A DNA stretch of 64,000 nucleotides from Trueperaceae bacterium. Lineage in GTDB: Bacteria; Deinococcota; Deinococci; Deinococcales; Trueperaceae. The position numbers and the translations under genes were made by a program. The stretch is from contig JAMLIB010000003.1 of the NCBI GenBank assembly GCA_023954415.1, positions 270,095 through 334,094 on the forward strand, in the 5' to 3' direction. Under the pieces are notes generated by a model that searched no databases, was not told the DNA's origin, and saw only the letters and a list, made by a program, of their open reading frames with translations. Shown here in pieces: positions 32,633 through 41,365 of the stretch (position 1 is its first letter; each line of letters opens with the position of its first letter).

Positions 32633-34126
32633 TCACTGGAAGCTGGTCGTCCTGAAGTCGAAGGAGTCGAGGAGCGGCGTGATCCAGAACCCTTGGACGC
32701 TCGCCTTCCTGGCGTACACGCGTTCGGCCGTGCCGAAGTAGATGAACGGCGCGTCGTCGTGCAGGCGGATGAGGGCCTGGGAGTACAGCGAGCGGCGCAT
32801 GGTCGGATCGGGGTTCGAGTTGGCCTGGGCGATCCAGTTGGCGACGTCGTCGTCGATCACGCCGGTGTAGTTCCGGTCGGTGCCGAGGCCGGTGACGCGA
32901 CCGGAGGGGTCGAGCTTGCCCGTGTGGCCGATGACGGTGATGTCGAACTCGTGCGGGCCGCCGTAGACGTCGGAGAGCCACACGCCCCACTCGACGATGG
33001 AGATCTCGGCCTTGACGCCGACCTGGCTGAGGAAGTCCTGCACGATCTGGCCCGCCTGGATGTGCTGCGGGTACGGCTGCGGGAGGACGAGCCTGATCGT
33101 CCAGTCGGCCGGCACGCCTGCGTCCTTGAGGAGGGCCTTGGCCTTCTCGGGGTCGTACGGGAACGGCTGCACGGAGTCGGGGTACCAGGGGCTGCCCGCT
33201 TCCATGAACGTGCCGACCTGCGGGCCGCCGCCGTAGGCGACTTCCATGACGATCTCGGTGTCGACGGCCATGTTGAGGGCGCGGCGCACGCGCGCGTCGT
33301 TCAGGTACGGGTTGCGGGCGTTGAGGGCGGCGACGAGGACCGTGCCGGACGGCTCGCGCACGAGGGTGAGGGAGGGGTCGGCCTCGACAGTGGGCTGCTG
33401 CGCCTGGGGCACGTTGTCGATGATGTCGAACTCGCCGGTCACGAGGCCCTGGTACTGCACGGCGTTGTCCGTCACGAAGCGGATGACGACCTGCTCGAGG
33501 GCCGGGGCGCCCTGGTAGTAGCTGTCGTTGCGCTGGAGCGTGATGGCGTTGTCGCGGACCCAGGAGACGAGCTTGAAGGGGCCGGTCCCGATCGGCTGGT
33601 TGCCGAAGTCGTGGCCCTCGGCCAACTTCTCGCTCGGGAGCATGGCGCCCCAGCCGGAGGCGAGGCTGGCGAGGAGCGCGGGGCTCGTCTGCGACAGGGC
33701 GATGGTGACGGTGTGATCGTCAACGGCCGTCACGCTGGTGATGCTGGCGAACTCGCTGCGCTTCGAGGAGCCGGTGGCCTCGTCCCTGATGCGGTCCAGG
33801 GTGGCGACGACGTCTTGGGCGTCGAAGGCCGTGCCGTCGTGGAACGTGGCGTCGTTCAGCTCGAAGGTGTAGCTGAGGCCGTCGTTGCTGACGGTGTACG
33901 ACTTGGCGAGGGCGGGCACGATGTTGCCGGCCTGGTCGACCTCGACGAGCCCGTCGTAGATGGACTTGCTCACCTGGAAAGCCGCCGTGGCGGCGGTGAC
34001 CTGCGGGTCGAGCGTGTCCGGTTGGGCGCTCATCGCGATGGTGAGCGTCTGCGCCGAGCTCCAGCCGCCGACCGTGAGGGCGGCGACGAGCAGCACCAGC
34101 GCGCGTGGTACGACCTTGATCTTCAT
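32633..34126 (-). CDS. Peptide-type ABC transporter substrate-binding protein (family 5)
   Basis: A 497-residue family 5 binding protein. The signal peptide of ~25 residues ends GGWSSAQ. The mature protein begins TLTIAMSAQPDTLDPQVTAATAAFQV and has IVPALAKSYTVSNDGLSYTFELNDATFHDGTAFDAQDV (in parts). Possible ligands are peptides, opines or nickel complexes; not decidable here. AGGAGG precedes the ATG. First gene of the operon 30771-34126, divergent from the GGDEF-EAL gene. Confidence 0.92.
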   Translation of the reverse strand: MKIKVVPRALVLLVAALTVGGWSSAQTLTIAMSAQPDTLDPQVTAATAAFQVSKSIYDGLVEVDQAGNIVPALAKSYTVSNDGLSYTFELNDATFHDGTAFDAQDVVATLDRIRDEATGSSKRSEFASITSVTAVDDHTVTIALSQTSPALLASLASGWGAMLPSEKLAEGHDFGNQPIGTGPFKLVSWVRDNAITLQRNDSYYQGAPALEQVVIRFVTDNAVQYQGLVTGEFDIIDNVPQAQQPTVEADPSLTLVREPSGTVLVAALNARNPYLNDARVRRALNMAVDTEIVMEVAYGGGPQVGTFMEAGSPWYPDSVQPFPYDPEKAKALLKDAGVPADWTIRLVLPQPYPQHIQAGQIVQDFLSQVGVKAEISIVEWGVWLSDVYGGPHEFDITVIGHTGKLDPSGRVTGLGTDRNYTGVIDDDVANWIAQANSNPDPTMRRSLYSQALIRLHDDAPFIYFGTAERVYARKASVQGFWITPLLDSFDFRTTSFQ

Positions 34127-34454
34127 CCACTTCCTCCTTGGTCTCCAGACCTGCGGGTAGGCCCGCCGGGCGCTCGTGGTATCCGGTGTACCCCTCGACC
34201 GGAAGTAGCTTCCATGCCAAAGCGCCTCGCTGGAGATTGCCTCAATGCTACCCGCTTTGGCGCCTCCCAGTCACTACCTTCTGGTGTGAGCGACGCGTCT
34301 CCCCATGTGAGACGCCACGGTTCTACCGCGCGCGTGTCATCGGTCCGTGATGACCGGCGTTGGGCCGCCACGTCCGGCGGAGACGTCGGCGCGTGAGAGT
34401 TGTCACCTGGCGCGTAAGAAGCCCGTCACGCGGCCCGGCTAACCTGCTTGCAAG
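34127..34454. promoter_or_regulatory. Divergent intergenic region with candidate promoter and hairpins
   Basis: For the minus-strand ABC operon, GTGACT (34274-34269) and TAGCAT (34250-34245) are 18 bp apart. The inverted arms CCAAAGCG (34217-34224) and CGCTTTGG (34253-34260) flank that -10. A separate hairpin, GCGTCTC (34295-34301) with GAGACGC (34309-34315), lies behind it. For the GGDEF-EAL gene, TAACCT (34440-34445) is 9 nt before the ATG. Confidence 0.45.
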
Positions 34455-36386
34455 ATGCCTGGTTGGCTCAAGAGACTGTCACCGCTGCTCCTATGGGGCG
34501 CCTACCTCGTCGGGTACGGGGAGATCGTCGAGCTGGCCGGCTCGTACGCCCCGCTCGTCGCCTTGCTCCCGGTGGCCGTCTCCGGCTGGAGTTGGGGCCC
34601 GGTCGGCGGGCTGGCGAGCGGCGTGCTCGGCTACCTCGCCGTGCAGGTCCGCATGGACGCGCTCGGGGTCGCGACGTGGAACCCGCTTAGCCTCCTGCAG
34701 GCCGATCAGATGTTCGCGTTCCTCGCCTGTTCGGGCGCCGGCCTCGTCGTCGGTTGGATGCGGCGCCTGGAGCACAACCTCCACCACGAGCGCGCCGCCC
34801 GGCGCAAGGCGCTCGTCGACCCCTTGACCGGCACCCTGGTACGCCAGGCCTTCGAGGAGCGCCTCAGGGCGGAGCTCGACGCCGCCACGGCCACCGGCAG
34901 CGGGCTGGCGCTCCTGTTCGTCGACCTGGACCGCTTCAAGTTCGTCAACGACACCTACGGTCACGACCTGGGCGACAAGCTCCTCAGGGAGGTCGGCCAG
35001 ATCCTGCTGAGCAACGTGAGGGACGAGGACCTCGTCGGCAGGGTGGGCGGCGACGAGTTCATGGTCGCCCTCGTGGGGGTGCGCGACGAGCAGGCCGCCG
35101 GGCAGATCGCCAGGAGCTTAGTGCGCGAGCTGAGCACCCCGTTCACCGTCGACGGCCGCGAGTTGCAGGTCTCCGCCTCGATAGGCGTCGCCCTCTACCC
35201 GCGCGACGGGGGCGAGGTCGAGGCGCTCCTCCAGTCGGCCGACGCCGCCATGTACCAGGTGAAGGTCGCCGGCAAGAACGCCTACAACTTCAGCACGGTC
35301 GAGGTCCGCACGCGCCTCACGCGGCGTCTGGAGCTCGAGCGCGTGCTCAGGCGTGCCCTGGCGGAGAACGAGTTCAAGGTCGTCTACCAGCCACAGTTCC
35401 GGATCGTCGACGGCTCGCTCGTCGGCTTCGAGGCGCTGCTCCGCTGGCACTCGCCCGATCTCGGCAAGGTCTCGCCGGCCGAGTTCCTCCCCGTGGCGGA
35501 GGAAGCGGGCATGATCGCCCCGATCGGACACTGGATGCTGCGCGAGACCGCCATGCAGCTGCGCGCGTGGCTGCGCCAGGGTTTCGTGCCCGTGCGCGTC
35601 GCCGTCAACGTGTCGACGCTGCAGTTCCATCAGTCGAACTTCGTCGACACCGTGAGGGGCGCGCTCGACGACTCCGGCATCGACCCGGGCCTGTTCGAGC
35701 TCGAGGTCACCGAGAGCGTCCTCGAGCGCGACAACGACCTGGCGGTCCGCATCCTGAGGCAGCTCCAGCGGCTCGGCGTGCGCATAGCGCTCGACGATTT
35801 CGGGACGGGCTACTCGTCGCTCGCCTACCTCCAGAGCCTCCCGATCGGCACGCTGAAGATCGACAGGTCGTTCGTCCAGAGGCTCGCCCAGGGGCCGCTA
35901 CGGGGTGCGCCGCCGGCGGCGGAGGTGGACCCGGCGGTCAGGAGCGCCCTGCAGCGCAACGTGGTGCGCACGTCCGGCGGCTCCGAGGACGCCGCCCCCA
36001 TCGTCGAGGCCATCTGCGCCATGGCGCACAAGCTGAACAAGGAGGTCGTGGCCGAGGGCGTCGAGACGGCGTATCAACGCGACTTCCTCCGCAGGCTCGG
36101 CGCCGACACCGCGCAGGGCTACTTCTACGCCAAGCCGATGATGCCCGCTCAGGCGGAGGAGCTCCTCAAGCGCGTCACGACCGTCACGGCCGAAGCGATC
36201 GCCGCCGCCCGCGCCTCGGCCATCAGGCCGCCTCGGACCCCGAGCGACGCCCGAACCATCGATCCGTTCGGGGCGCGGGTCGTGCCGGAGACGACGATGG
36301 AACCGATCGCCCCGGCCAGGCACGACATCCCCTTGCGGGAGCTCGAGCGGGCGTCCTCGTTCGACGAGCTCGTCATCTGGAAGTGA
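34455..36386 (+). CDS. GGDEF-EAL bifunctional cyclic-di-GMP protein
   Basis: A 643-residue membrane protein. About three N-terminal helices (residues 10-100) without a known sensor domain lead to a GGDEF domain (about 118-280) and an EAL domain (about 295-580). The diguanylate cyclase site GGDEF is intact and an inhibitory I-site RDED lies 5 residues before it. The phosphodiesterase site is intact too (EALLRW, ESVLERD, DDFGTGYSSL, KIDRSFV, VVAEGVET). The EAL domain carries a ~45-residue Ala/Pro-rich insertion before EAICAMAHKLN. Both making and degrading c-di-GMP are possible. The C-terminal ~60 residues look disordered. Confidence 0.94.
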   Translation: MPGWLKRLSPLLLWGAYLVGYGEIVELAGSYAPLVALLPVAVSGWSWGPVGGLASGVLGYLAVQVRMDALGVATWNPLSLLQADQMFAFLACSGAGLVVGWMRRLEHNLHHERAARRKALVDPLTGTLVRQAFEERLRAELDAATATGSGLALLFVDLDRFKFVNDTYGHDLGDKLLREVGQILLSNVRDEDLVGRVGGDEFMVALVGVRDEQAAGQIARSLVRELSTPFTVDGRELQVSASIGVALYPRDGGEVEALLQSADAAMYQVKVAGKNAYNFSTVEVRTRLTRRLELERVLRRALAENEFKVVYQPQFRIVDGSLVGFEALLRWHSPDLGKVSPAEFLPVAEEAGMIAPIGHWMLRETAMQLRAWLRQGFVPVRVAVNVSTLQFHQSNFVDTVRGALDDSGIDPGLFELEVTESVLERDNDLAVRILRQLQRLGVRIALDDFGTGYSSLAYLQSLPIGTLKIDRSFVQRLAQGPLRGAPPAAEVDPAVRSALQRNVVRTSGGSEDAAPIVEAICAMAHKLNKEVVAEGVETAYQRDFLRRLGADTAQGYFYAKPMMPAQAEELLKRVTTVTAEAIAAARASAIRPPRTPSDARTIDPFGARVVPETTMEPIAPARHDIPLRELERASSFDELVIWK

Positions 36387-36390
36387 GCCG

Positions 36391-38523
36391 CTAGAACCCG
36401 CAGGAGGGCGCGCCCGCGCCGCCGAGCGCGTCGAGCTCGACCGCGCCCAACGACCCTTCCGGCAACGTCCCCACCAGGCGACCGGCCGCGAGCCGCTGCG
36501 AGAGCGTCGTCCCCCACTGGGCGTTCCGGTCGACCGACACCACGTACATGGGCTGGCGCAGCTCGTGATCGCTCGAGCGGAAGGCCACGTCACCCGCCTT
36601 GCCGCCGAGGCTCCCCGCGTCCACCTCGAGCAGGGCGGCCGCCAGCGCGGCGCCGTCCGCGCTGTTCGCCAGCCGCGCCGCGGCCGTGAGCACGGCGACG
36701 GCCTCGTACGCCGCCCACGCCGGGGCGTCGAACGGCTGACCCCAGCGGGCCGCGAACCGTTCGTTCATGTCGGCCGCGGCGGAGCCGAGCGTGGGCTCCC
36801 AGAGCTGGATGCGCGGTACGTCCCTGCCTGCCCCGTAGCGGTTGGTCGACGCCAGGAACTCCCTCGTCTGCGTGACGGGGTCGGGGAAGGGCGCCATGCG
36901 CAGGGTGTAGCCGCCATCCTCCGCCTGACCGATCAGCGCCACCTGATCGGCGGCGTCGAGCAGCACCGCCACCGTGTCGGCCCCCAGGCTCTTCGCCTCG
37001 TCCAGGAGGTCGAAGTAGACGGGCCGCCCTGGCGGCACGGCGCGGCTCCCGGCGACGACGTCGCCGACGGTCTCGGCTGCCAGCGCCGCCCTGGCGAGGA
37101 GCGCCCCGCCTTCACCCCCCTCCGGGTAGACGACGTACCACCGCTGCGGGGCCGTCCCGTTCCGGTAGAGGCGCACCAGCGCGTCGAGGTAGGCCCCGGC
37201 GGACGGTTGCACGTGGAAGGTCGTCGGCCGGCACTCCGCCCGCAGCGCGAGGCTCGGCGAGCCGATGTTGACGAACGGCACGCCGTGCGCGGCGGCGAGC
37301 TCCGCGAGGGCTTCCGCCTGGCCGTCGCCGACGCCGCCGACGAGGGCGTCCACCTCGCCAAGCGCGAGCATGGCGTCCGCCGCCCGTGTCGCCGCCGCCG
37401 CGCTCGGGCTGCTGGCCAACAGGACGCGCACGTCCCGGTCGGTCGCGGCGCCGGACTGGTTGACGACCCCTTCCGCCTGCAGCGCGCCCATGCGGGCCGC
37501 GTTGCCGACGAGGTCGTTGACGCCGGCTATGAACGTGCGTCCGCCGGTCGGCATGGGGATCACCGCGCCGACCCGCAGCGTCGTCGGCGGCAGCGTGAAG
37601 TCGCCGAGGAAGGGCGCTGGCATGTCCATGAGGGGCACGAGGTACTCGCGCAGCACGGCCTGGATGTCGTCCCACCTGGCGACGATGGCGCGGTTGAGGC
37701 GCTCCTGCATGGCGACGTCGTTACGCCGCACCGCCACCGTCATGGGGATGTACTGGAAGATGGAAGGGAAGTCGAAGGCGGGCTCCACCGGCTTGACGAC
37801 GAGCTCGACCGGGCTCAGGGCGGCGTAGTACGCCATCACGGGACCCCAGCCGAAGCCGACGTCGATGGCGCCGGATGCGACGTCCCTGACCACGACGCCG
37901 AGCCGGTCCTTGCCTTCTTCCCCGCCGTAGATGCGCGCCACCCTGTCGATGAGCCGGCGCTGCCGCAACGCCTCGTGGGGCGGGATGCCGAGCCCCTGCA
38001 CGCCGAGCCTCAGGTCGGCGAGGTCAGGGTCGTCCATGTCGTCGATGTCGAAGCCGGCGTCGGCCCGGTAGACGAGCACGTAAGGGCTCTGGTAGTAGGT
38101 GATGGTGTTGAGGCCCTTCTCGAAGCCGTCCGGCACGCCCATGATCACGTCACACGTGCCTTCCGCGAAGTGCAGGTTGATGAGGTCGGAGGTGAAGGCC
38201 GTCCAGTCGTACGTCAGGCGCGCGCCGAGCTCATCGGCCAGGATGTCCGCGATGCGGTTCTCGAAGCCTTCTTCCGCCTGGTTGGAGAAGGGCATCTCGT
38301 CCGGGGCGGCGCAGACGCGCAGCTCCCATGCGTGGTCGGTGGCCTGCGCCGCGCCGGTCGAGAGCGTGGCCAGGGTCAGGGATACGAGCAACGTCAGATA
38401 AGTGGCGCCGAGCCTGCGGGCGGCGGTGCCTCGCGGGTGCCGGAGGGCGGTGGGGTGCCTTGGCCTCCGTGCGGTAGATGGGTCCTGTGCGGTAGATACT
38501 GTCGCGTTCGCGCCTCGAAGCAT
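36391..38523 (-). CDS. Two-domain PQQ-system substrate-binding protein (fusion of XoxJ-like and type 1 binding folds)
   Basis: A 710-residue exported protein. After a basic leader and a signal peptide (about 38-60, ending GAAQA), residues ~63-310 (LRVCAAPDEMPFSNQAEEGFENRIADIL ... CDVIMGVPDGFEKGLNTITYYQSPYVLVYR, read in parts) match the quinoprotein-dehydrogenase-associated type 2 binding protein, XoxJ-like. Residues ~318-705 (VGAVIPMPTGGRTFIAG ... VPFVNIGSPSLALRAECRPTTFHVQPSAGAYLDALVRLY, in parts) match the type 1 binding protein of PQQ-dependent alcohol dehydrogenase systems. They are usually separate genes. It lies downstream of the quinoprotein dehydrogenase on the same strand and has a paralogue of its C-terminal half at 45904. 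Probable role: helping the dehydrogenase or binding a ligand of the system. Confidence 0.85.
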   Translation of the reverse strand: MLRGANATVSTAQDPSTARRPRHPTALRHPRGTAARRLGATYLTLLVSLTLATLSTGAAQATDHAWELRVCAAPDEMPFSNQAEEGFENRIADILADELGARLTYDWTAFTSDLINLHFAEGTCDVIMGVPDGFEKGLNTITYYQSPYVLVYRADAGFDIDDMDDPDLADLRLGVQGLGIPPHEALRQRRLIDRVARIYGGEEGKDRLGVVVRDVASGAIDVGFGWGPVMAYYAALSPVELVVKPVEPAFDFPSIFQYIPMTVAVRRNDVAMQERLNRAIVARWDDIQAVLREYLVPLMDMPAPFLGDFTLPPTTLRVGAVIPMPTGGRTFIAGVNDLVGNAARMGALQAEGVVNQSGAATDRDVRVLLASSPSAAAATRAADAMLALGEVDALVGGVGDGQAEALAELAAAHGVPFVNIGSPSLALRAECRPTTFHVQPSAGAYLDALVRLYRNGTAPQRWYVVYPEGGEGGALLARAALAAETVGDVVAGSRAVPPGRPVYFDLLDEAKSLGADTVAVLLDAADQVALIGQAEDGGYTLRMAPFPDPVTQTREFLASTNRYGAGRDVPRIQLWEPTLGSAAADMNERFAARWGQPFDAPAWAAYEAVAVLTAAARLANSADGAALAAALLEVDAGSLGGKAGDVAFRSSDHELRQPMYVVSVDRNAQWGTTLSQRLAAGRLVGTLPEGSLGAVELDALGGAGAPSCGF

Positions 38524-38610
38524 GGTCGGCTGCCTACTCTTTCATCTCGTCGCGTTTGGCTGTCGCGGTGCGGTTGCGGTGCGGCTGTGATGCAGGCGCG
38601 GTTTGTAAGA

Positions 38611-38644
38611 GAGCGTGCGGGCAGTCGCGACTGCCCGCACGCTC
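38611..38644 (-). terminator. Perfect 34-bp palindrome after the quinoprotein dehydrogenase
   Basis: A 15-bp stem (38611-38625 with 38630-38644) around CGCG. It lies 50 bp after the dehydrogenase stop on the minus strand and is followed there by TCTT. It may end most transcripts before the fused binding-protein gene, whose start is 88 bp further on. Confidence 0.65.
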
Positions 38645-38693
38645 GTCTCAAGCTAGGCCGCCTCGCGGTGCTCGAGAGGCGGTTCGAGCATGC

Positions 38694-40514
38694 TCAGGGC
38701 AGCCCGAAGACGTACAGCGTCGTACCGGCGCGGCGGTAGCGCCCGGCGGCGTCTGCCGTCGTGTCCGTGCCGATCTGCGGGTCCGTCGGCGCCTGGCTCG
38801 TGACGACCGCCAGGTACTGCTTGCCGTCAGGGCCCGTGTAGCTCATGGGGGAGCCGCGGAAGTTGGAGCCAGTGCGGAACGTCCAGAGGACCTGGCCGCT
38901 GCGGGCGTCCACGGCGCGGAACTCGCCAGTGTCGGTGCCGCCGAAGACGAGGTTGCCTGCCGTCGCGAAGACGGGCTTGGCGTCGTTGCCGGTCGAGGTC
39001 TTGAGACCCCAGGCCTTCTGACCCGTGACCGGGTCCCACGCCTGCAGCTCGCCGGTCCAGCCGCCGGGGCCGTTCCCGATGTCCGTGAAGCTCATCAGGA
39101 TGTAGCTCTCGCCGGGGGTGTACTCGGCTTCCGTGCCCGTGAACGTCGCGCAGCGGTTCTCGGCCTGGAAGTAGACGAGGCCCGTGGCGGGCGAGTACGC
39201 GTCGTTGTACCAGTTGTTACCGGCGATGAAGGGGCAGACCGAGATCGGGGTCGGGATGTCCGTGTAGGTCAGGGCGTCCTCGTTGTAGATCGGCATGCCG
39301 GTCTCGCGGTCGACGCCGGAGGCCCAGTTGACGTTCGTGTACGCGAAGACGTCGCGCACCAGCTCGCCCGTCAGGCGATCGAACACGTAGAAGAAGCCGT
39401 TGCGAGCGGGCTTGATGAGGGCCTTGACGACCTGGCCGTCGATGGTGAGGTCGGCCACGAAGTTCTGGCCCGGCTCGTCGAAGTCCCACTGGTCCTGCGG
39501 CGTGTTCTGGTAGGCCCAGACCATCTCGCCCGTCGTCGCGTCACGCGCGATGGTCGAGGCGCAGTACTTGGACAGGTACTGGTCGAGGCCGGGCGCGGTG
39601 GCCGGGTCGCGGCGGTAGTCCGGGTTCCACGGACCGCAGTTGGCGGTGCCGTAGTAGAAGAGGTTCGACTCGGGGTCGTACGTGAAGTAGCCCCACGCCG
39701 TGCCGCCGCCGAGCTTCCAGGAGTCGCCGTACCAGGTGTCGACGCCCGGCTCGGTCCACTTCTTGTCGATCTCGTAGAAGGGGTTCCAGCGCTCGCCGAT
39801 GCCCATGTCGGCGTTCGGGCCCGTGTTGTAGAACTTCCAGACCTGTTCGCCGGTCTGGAGGTCGTAGGCGGCCACCCAGCCACGCACGCCGCGCTCGCCG
39901 CCTTCGTTGCCGATCAGGATGTTGCTGCCGACGATGAGGGGGGCGTTGGTCGTCGTCTCGGTGATGCTCAGGTCGGTGACCTGGGTGTTCCAGAGGACGG
40001 CGCCCGTGCCGGCGTCGAGGGCCATGAGCTGGCCGTCGAGCGAGTTGAGGATGATCTTGCCGTCGGCGTAGCTGATGCCGCGCGACTGGGCGCCGCAACA
40101 CGCCTTGGCCTGCGAGAGGTTCGGCTGGTCGACGCGGTACGACCACTTGATGAACCCTTCGCGCGTCAGGTCGAGCGCGTACACCGTGTTCGGCTTCGGC
40201 GTGAGGATGTACATGGTGTTACCGACCACGATGGGCGGAGCTTCGAGGGAGTCCGTGACGCCGAGCTGCAGCGTCCACTTCACCTGCAGGTTCTTGACGT
40301 TGTAGCTCGTGATCTGGTTGAGCGTGCTGTAGTTCCAGCCCTGGTAGTTGCCGTTCGCCATCACCCACTGGCCGGCATCGCGCTGGATCCGGATGAGCTC
40401 GGCGTTGGCGAAGGCCGCACCGACCGTGAGGAGGACGGCGAGCGCGCAGCCGAGCGCGATGGAGCGCCTGCCGTTGCGTCTGGCGGGTTGCGTATACGTC
40501 ATTCTGGTTGCCAC
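38694..40514 (-). CDS. PQQ-dependent alcohol dehydrogenase, predicted lanthanide-type (XoxF/ExaF-like)
   Basis: A 606-residue periplasmic quinoprotein with a signal peptide ending AAFANA and an eight-bladed propeller. It has the vicinal disulfide next to PQQ (KACCGAQSRG, Cys about 140-141), GNEGGERGVRGWVAAYD and GTANCGPWN. The catalytic Asp lies in QDQWDFDEPGQ (about residue 345). The residue two places later is also Asp; this D-x-D marks lanthanide-dependent XoxF/ExaF/PedH enzymes, while calcium enzymes have Ala or another residue. It oxidises an alcohol and passes electrons to cytochrome c. The GTG at 40514 follows AAAGG; TTG 40517 and ATG 40502 are alternatives. The upstream gene is a cytochrome c. 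Confidence 0.92.
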   Translation of the reverse strand: MATRMTYTQPARRNGRRSIALGCALAVLLTVGAAFANAELIRIQRDAGQWVMANGNYQGWNYSTLNQITSYNVKNLQVKWTLQLGVTDSLEAPPIVVGNTMYILTPKPNTVYALDLTREGFIKWSYRVDQPNLSQAKACCGAQSRGISYADGKIILNSLDGQLMALDAGTGAVLWNTQVTDLSITETTTNAPLIVGSNILIGNEGGERGVRGWVAAYDLQTGEQVWKFYNTGPNADMGIGERWNPFYEIDKKWTEPGVDTWYGDSWKLGGGTAWGYFTYDPESNLFYYGTANCGPWNPDYRRDPATAPGLDQYLSKYCASTIARDATTGEMVWAYQNTPQDQWDFDEPGQNFVADLTIDGQVVKALIKPARNGFFYVFDRLTGELVRDVFAYTNVNWASGVDRETGMPIYNEDALTYTDIPTPISVCPFIAGNNWYNDAYSPATGLVYFQAENRCATFTGTEAEYTPGESYILMSFTDIGNGPGGWTGELQAWDPVTGQKAWGLKTSTGNDAKPVFATAGNLVFGGTDTGEFRAVDARSGQVLWTFRTGSNFRGSPMSYTGPDGKQYLAVVTSQAPTDPQIGTDTTADAAGRYRRAGTTLYVFGLP

Positions 40515-40591
40515 CAATACCTTTCTAGAGTACGTGGAAGGTCGGGCGAGATCTGGGACACTTCGCTGCTTGGGCCTGGTGCGTCAGGCCC

Positions 40592-41365
40592 TTACCGCCG
40601 AGTGCTCACCTCCTCTGCGAGAACGGCACCGTAGTCGTTGCCGAAGGAGGTGCGTACGAAGGTGATAACTCCAGCGATCTGCTGGTCGTCGAGGGCCTTG
40701 AAGGGCGGCATGCCGTGCTCGATGAAGCCGTTGAGCACGCGCTCGACGATGAAATCGGTGTTGCCGACGATGCTGTTGTTCGCCAGCGCAGGTCCGATGC
40801 GGCCCTCGCCGTTGTCGCCGTGGCAGACGGCGCAGTTGGCGGCGAAGACGGCGGCGCCCGTCGCCTTGAGGGCGTCGAGATCGGACTCCGAGATGTCGGC
40901 CTGCTGCTCGGGGAGCTTGTCCTCGATGGCGGCGGCGGTCGGCGACACGAGGAAGAACTCGCCGCCGAGCTTCTGGCCGCGGGTCGTGCCGGGGGCCGTG
41001 TCGCGCTTGAAGGTGTAGAGGGGGTGGCCGCCGTACGTGACCTGGACGCCGCCGTCAGCGCGCGTGGTCGTGCCGACCAGGCTCTGGTCTACGCCCTCGC
41101 CGGCCGTGGCCACGCCGTCGTCTCCCGCCAGCAGGGCGATCCAGTTGTTGGCACAGGCGTCAACGCACGCGCTGACGCCGCCTTCGTCCTTGACGTAGAG
41201 GTACAGGGAGTGCCCGTCGGGGGTGACCAGGTAGGTGCCGTAATCGGCCGTCGTGGCGACGGTGAAGTCCGCTGGTGCGGCTTCCTGCGCCATGACGTAG
41301 AAGGTGAGACCAGCCATGGCCGTCGCCGCAAGCAGGGCGAGACGCTTGAATTGCCTGTCTATCAT
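40592..41365 (-). CDS. Exported secreted-repeat domain fused to cytochrome c
   Basis: A 257-residue exported protein with a signal peptide ending VMAQ. Residues ~35-142 (YGTYLVTPDGHSLYLYVKDE ... CVDACANNWIALLAG ... GHPLYTFKRDTAPG) match the secreted repeat family of unknown function (COG4315-like, YxFxxD type). Residues ~163-245 form a class I cytochrome c with CAVCH (178-182) and likely axial Met219 in GMPPF. Gene order (cytochrome, then quinoprotein dehydrogenase, same strand) makes it the probable electron acceptor of that enzyme. GGAGG precedes the ATG. Confidence 0.88.
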   Translation of the reverse strand: MIDRQFKRLALLAATAMAGLTFYVMAQEAAPADFTVATTADYGTYLVTPDGHSLYLYVKDEGGVSACVDACANNWIALLAGDDGVATAGEGVDQSLVGTTTRADGGVQVTYGGHPLYTFKRDTAPGTTRGQKLGGEFFLVSPTAAAIEDKLPEQQADISESDLDALKATGAAVFAANCAVCHGDNGEGRIGPALANNSIVGNTDFIVERVLNGFIEHGMPPFKALDDQQIAGVITFVRTSFGNDYGAVLAEEVSTRR

